Shown: positions 7,214-8,366 of the stretch, one piece after another
Layout: each line of letters opens with the position of its first letter
How positions within the stretch are numbered: the stretch's first letter is position 1
From: SURF-24 sp964537965
GTDB lineage: Bacteria > Bacteroidota > Ignavibacteria > Ignavibacteriales > SURF-24
Assembly (NCBI GenBank): GCA_964537965.1
Contig: CAZIDB010000208.1
Location: forward strand, 1 to 8,366
DNA length: 8,366 nt
Reading direction: 5' to 3'
The notes under the pieces: model-generated
The model's input: only the letters and a program-made list of their open reading frames with translations
Databases searched by the model: none
What the model was told of the DNA's origin: nothing
Made by a program: the position numbers and the translations under genes

Positions 7214-7786
7214 TTATTTGTGTAAATCCTTTTCAAGTAATGAATAAATAATGCTGTCAAGGAATTTATTGTCAAAAAGAAAATTTTCCCTAAAATATGC
7301 TTCCTTTTTGAAACCGGCTTTTTCCAGAACTTTAATTGAGGCAATATTACCCGGATTCACATTTGCCTCAATACTGTGAAGCTTTAATGTATTAAACCCG
7401 AATTCGATCATAGCAGTTAATGTTTCTGCCATTATTCCTTGTCCCCAGTATTCAGGTTTCAGTGCGTACCCAATTTCAGCGCGGCAGTGTTCGGCAATAA
7501 TTCTCCAGAAGCCAAAGTAGCCAACAAATGCTTTTGATTCCTTTTTAATTATCGCCCAATTAATTCCTGTTTTATTTTTATAAGATTCAATTACAGCTTC
7601 AATCATCTTCTTTGAATCTTCCACGGAATTATGTTTAGTTGTATCTAAGTAAGTCATCACTTTATCATTTGACCTGATCTTGAAAATCTCATTACAGTCT
7701 TCCAGGTTTATATTTCTGTATAAAAGATTTTTACTTTCAATCTCAGGGAATTTATCAAAGACAGATGTGTTTATTTCGTAAATCAT
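7214..7786 (-). CDS. GNAT N-acetyltransferase, RimJ/RimL-like (Acetyltransf_3)
   Basis: The 190-residue protein should transfer an acetyl group from acetyl-CoA to an amine, either a protein N-terminus or a small molecule; the acceptor cannot be told from the sequence. Family marks are the opening LLYRNINLEDCNEIFKIRSN, the central GYFGFWRI strand, EIGYALKPEYWGQGIMAE at about 104-121 (the pyrophosphate-binding loop, with the variant WGQGIM), and NPGNIASIKVLEKAGF at 134-149, where the Asn and Ser of NxxS are typical of Acetyltransf_3. The length is normal for the family. The ATG lies at 7784-7786, with no clear Shine-Dalgarno in the AT-rich leader. It follows the kinase gene end by 67 bases and leads directly into the YdeI-like gene. 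RimJ/RimL-like proteins of this sort are often small-molecule detoxifying enzymes, so the name should not be read as ribosomal protein modification. Confidence 0.9.
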   Translation of the reverse strand: MIYEINTSVFDKFPEIESKNLLYRNINLEDCNEIFKIRSNDKVMTYLDTTKHNSVEDSKKMIEAVIESYKNKTGINWAIIKKESKAFVGYFGFWRIIAEHCRAEIGYALKPEYWGQGIMAETLTAMIEFGFNTLKLHSIEANVNPGNIASIKVLEKAGFKKEAYFRENFLFDNKFLDSIIYSLLEKDLHK

Positions 7787-7853
7787 TTTATAATATTTCA
7801 GTTGTTAAACAAGCCGATTAATTGATGTAATATTCTTGTAGTTAATTAAGATG
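7787..7853 (-). other. Short AT-rich gap between kinase and acetyltransferase genes
   Basis: These 67 bases hold no clear hairpin terminator and no confident promoter. The TATTATAAA just before the acetyltransferase ATG is A/T-rich but too close to the start to be a convincing -7 element. Read-through from the kinase gene is possible. Confidence 0.4.
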
Positions 7854-8366
7854 TCATTCGGAATTCTTTTCAAAGAATAATGAAATGGTTGTCCCTTTAT
7901 CTAATTCGCTGTCAATTTCAATTGCACCGCCCATCATTTCCGTAAGTCGTTTTGCTACTGTTAAACCAAGCCCAAAGCCTTCAAACTGCCTGCTGAATCC
8001 TTCGCTAAGCTGTCTGAATTCTTTAAATACAATAGAATGATTTTCTTTTGCAATTCCAATTCCTGTGTCAGATATTTTAATTGAGCAGTATTCTTTTTCA
8101 TCTTTAGTAATTTCGTTGATGTCAATTGTAATCCCACCCTTTTTAGTAAACTTGTATGCATTATCAATCAAACATTCAATTATTAGTTTAAACAGGCTGC
8201 CGTCTAAGTAAGACTGAACTTTCTTTTTTGCATTGTTGAATCTTAGATAAAGATTTTTCTCGGAATTTACTTTTTCAAACTGCTCGGCAACAGACTTTGT
8301 AATCTTTACAATATCGATTTCGGTTTTCCGTAATTCCGGTTTTTCAGATTCTGTTTCTGAAACCGT
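7854..8366 (-). CDS. Sensor histidine kinase, C-terminal catalytic part (5' end beyond window)
   Basis: The frame is open from the window edge (8366) to a TGA at 7854-7856, giving 170 visible C-terminal residues. It begins TVSETESEKPELRKTEIDIV, consistent with the stretch after the dimerisation helices of a classical HisKA kinase. The HATPase domain follows: N box LIIECLIDNAYKFTKKGG, G1 box DTGIGI, F box FKEFRQ, and G2 box FEGFGLGLTVAKRLTEMMGG, ending GTTISLFFEKNSE. The phosphoacceptor histidine and any sensing domains lie outside the window. No receiver domain follows, so the chain ends with the ATPase domain. The short insert QLSEGFSRQFEG between the F and G2 boxes is the variable ATP lid. 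The HPK type differs from the HisKA_3 type of the propeller kinase, so this belongs to a different pathway. A TTG at 8169-8171 lies inside the N box and is not a start. Confidence 0.92.
   Translation of the reverse strand, partial: TVSETESEKPELRKTEIDIVKITKSVAEQFEKVNSEKNLYLRFNNAKKKVQSYLDGSLFKLIIECLIDNAYKFTKKGGITIDINEITKDEKEYCSIKISDTGIGIAKENHSIVFKEFRQLSEGFSRQFEGFGLGLTVAKRLTEMMGGAIEIDSELDKGTTISLFFEKNSE

Noticed and set aside
7213..7344. In-frame upstream extension of the YdeI-like gene
   Set aside because: It lies wholly inside the acetyltransferase gene in another frame, and family similarity begins only after the ATG at 7212.
7815..7821. CGATTAA upstream of the acetyltransferase, matching half of the palindrome at 3013-3026
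   Set aside because: A seven-base AT-rich half-site without symmetry is expected by chance and is not evidence for shared regulation.

Overview
The window looks like an ordinary chromosomal segment of a Bacteroidota/Ignavibacteriota-type bacterium. This placement is an inference from several traits: AT-rich coding DNA, AT-rich leaders with sparse Shine-Dalgarno sites, a propeller plus Y_Y_Y sensor kinase of the kind abundant in that lineage, and an esterase with TPR repeats. No rRNA, tRNA, transposase, integrase, CRISPR array or phage gene could be recognised.

Left part (1-2845, + strand): the 3' end of an alpha/beta-hydrolase esterase with a C-terminal TPR region is followed after 43 bases by an M3-family oligoendopeptidase F. 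The peptidase carries a predicted signal peptide, which is unusual for a family best known from the cytoplasm. The two genes probably share a transcript. The 250-base gap after them (2846-3095) holds two terminator-like hairpins, then a Bacteroidota-type -7 promoter match and a 14-base perfect palindrome.

Middle part (3096-6610, + strand): a two-gene two-component system. The first gene is a 951-residue membrane sensor with a signal peptide, 14 propeller repeats (probably two seven-bladed propellers), a Y_Y_Y domain, one transmembrane helix and a HisKA_3-type kinase core. The second is a NarL/FixJ-type response regulator 23 bases downstream. The layout resembles a Bacteroides hybrid two-component system taken apart, with a LuxR-type rather than an AraC-type output domain. 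The ligand and target genes cannot be read from the sequence. Autoregulation through the upstream palindrome is a testable idea only.

Right part (6616-8366, - strand, convergent with the middle part): reading leftward there is the C-terminal end of a classical sensor histidine kinase cut by the window edge, then a RimJ/RimL-type GNAT acetyltransferase, then a YdeI/OmpD-associated family protein whose start lies one base beyond the acetyltransferase stop. The response regulator and the YdeI-like gene meet tail to tail with only 5 bases between stop codons.

I found no convincing evidence of a wholly new biological system. The observations most worth checking are the exported PepF next to an esterase-TPR protein, the unfused propeller kinase with a NarL-type partner, and the palindrome in its promoter region.
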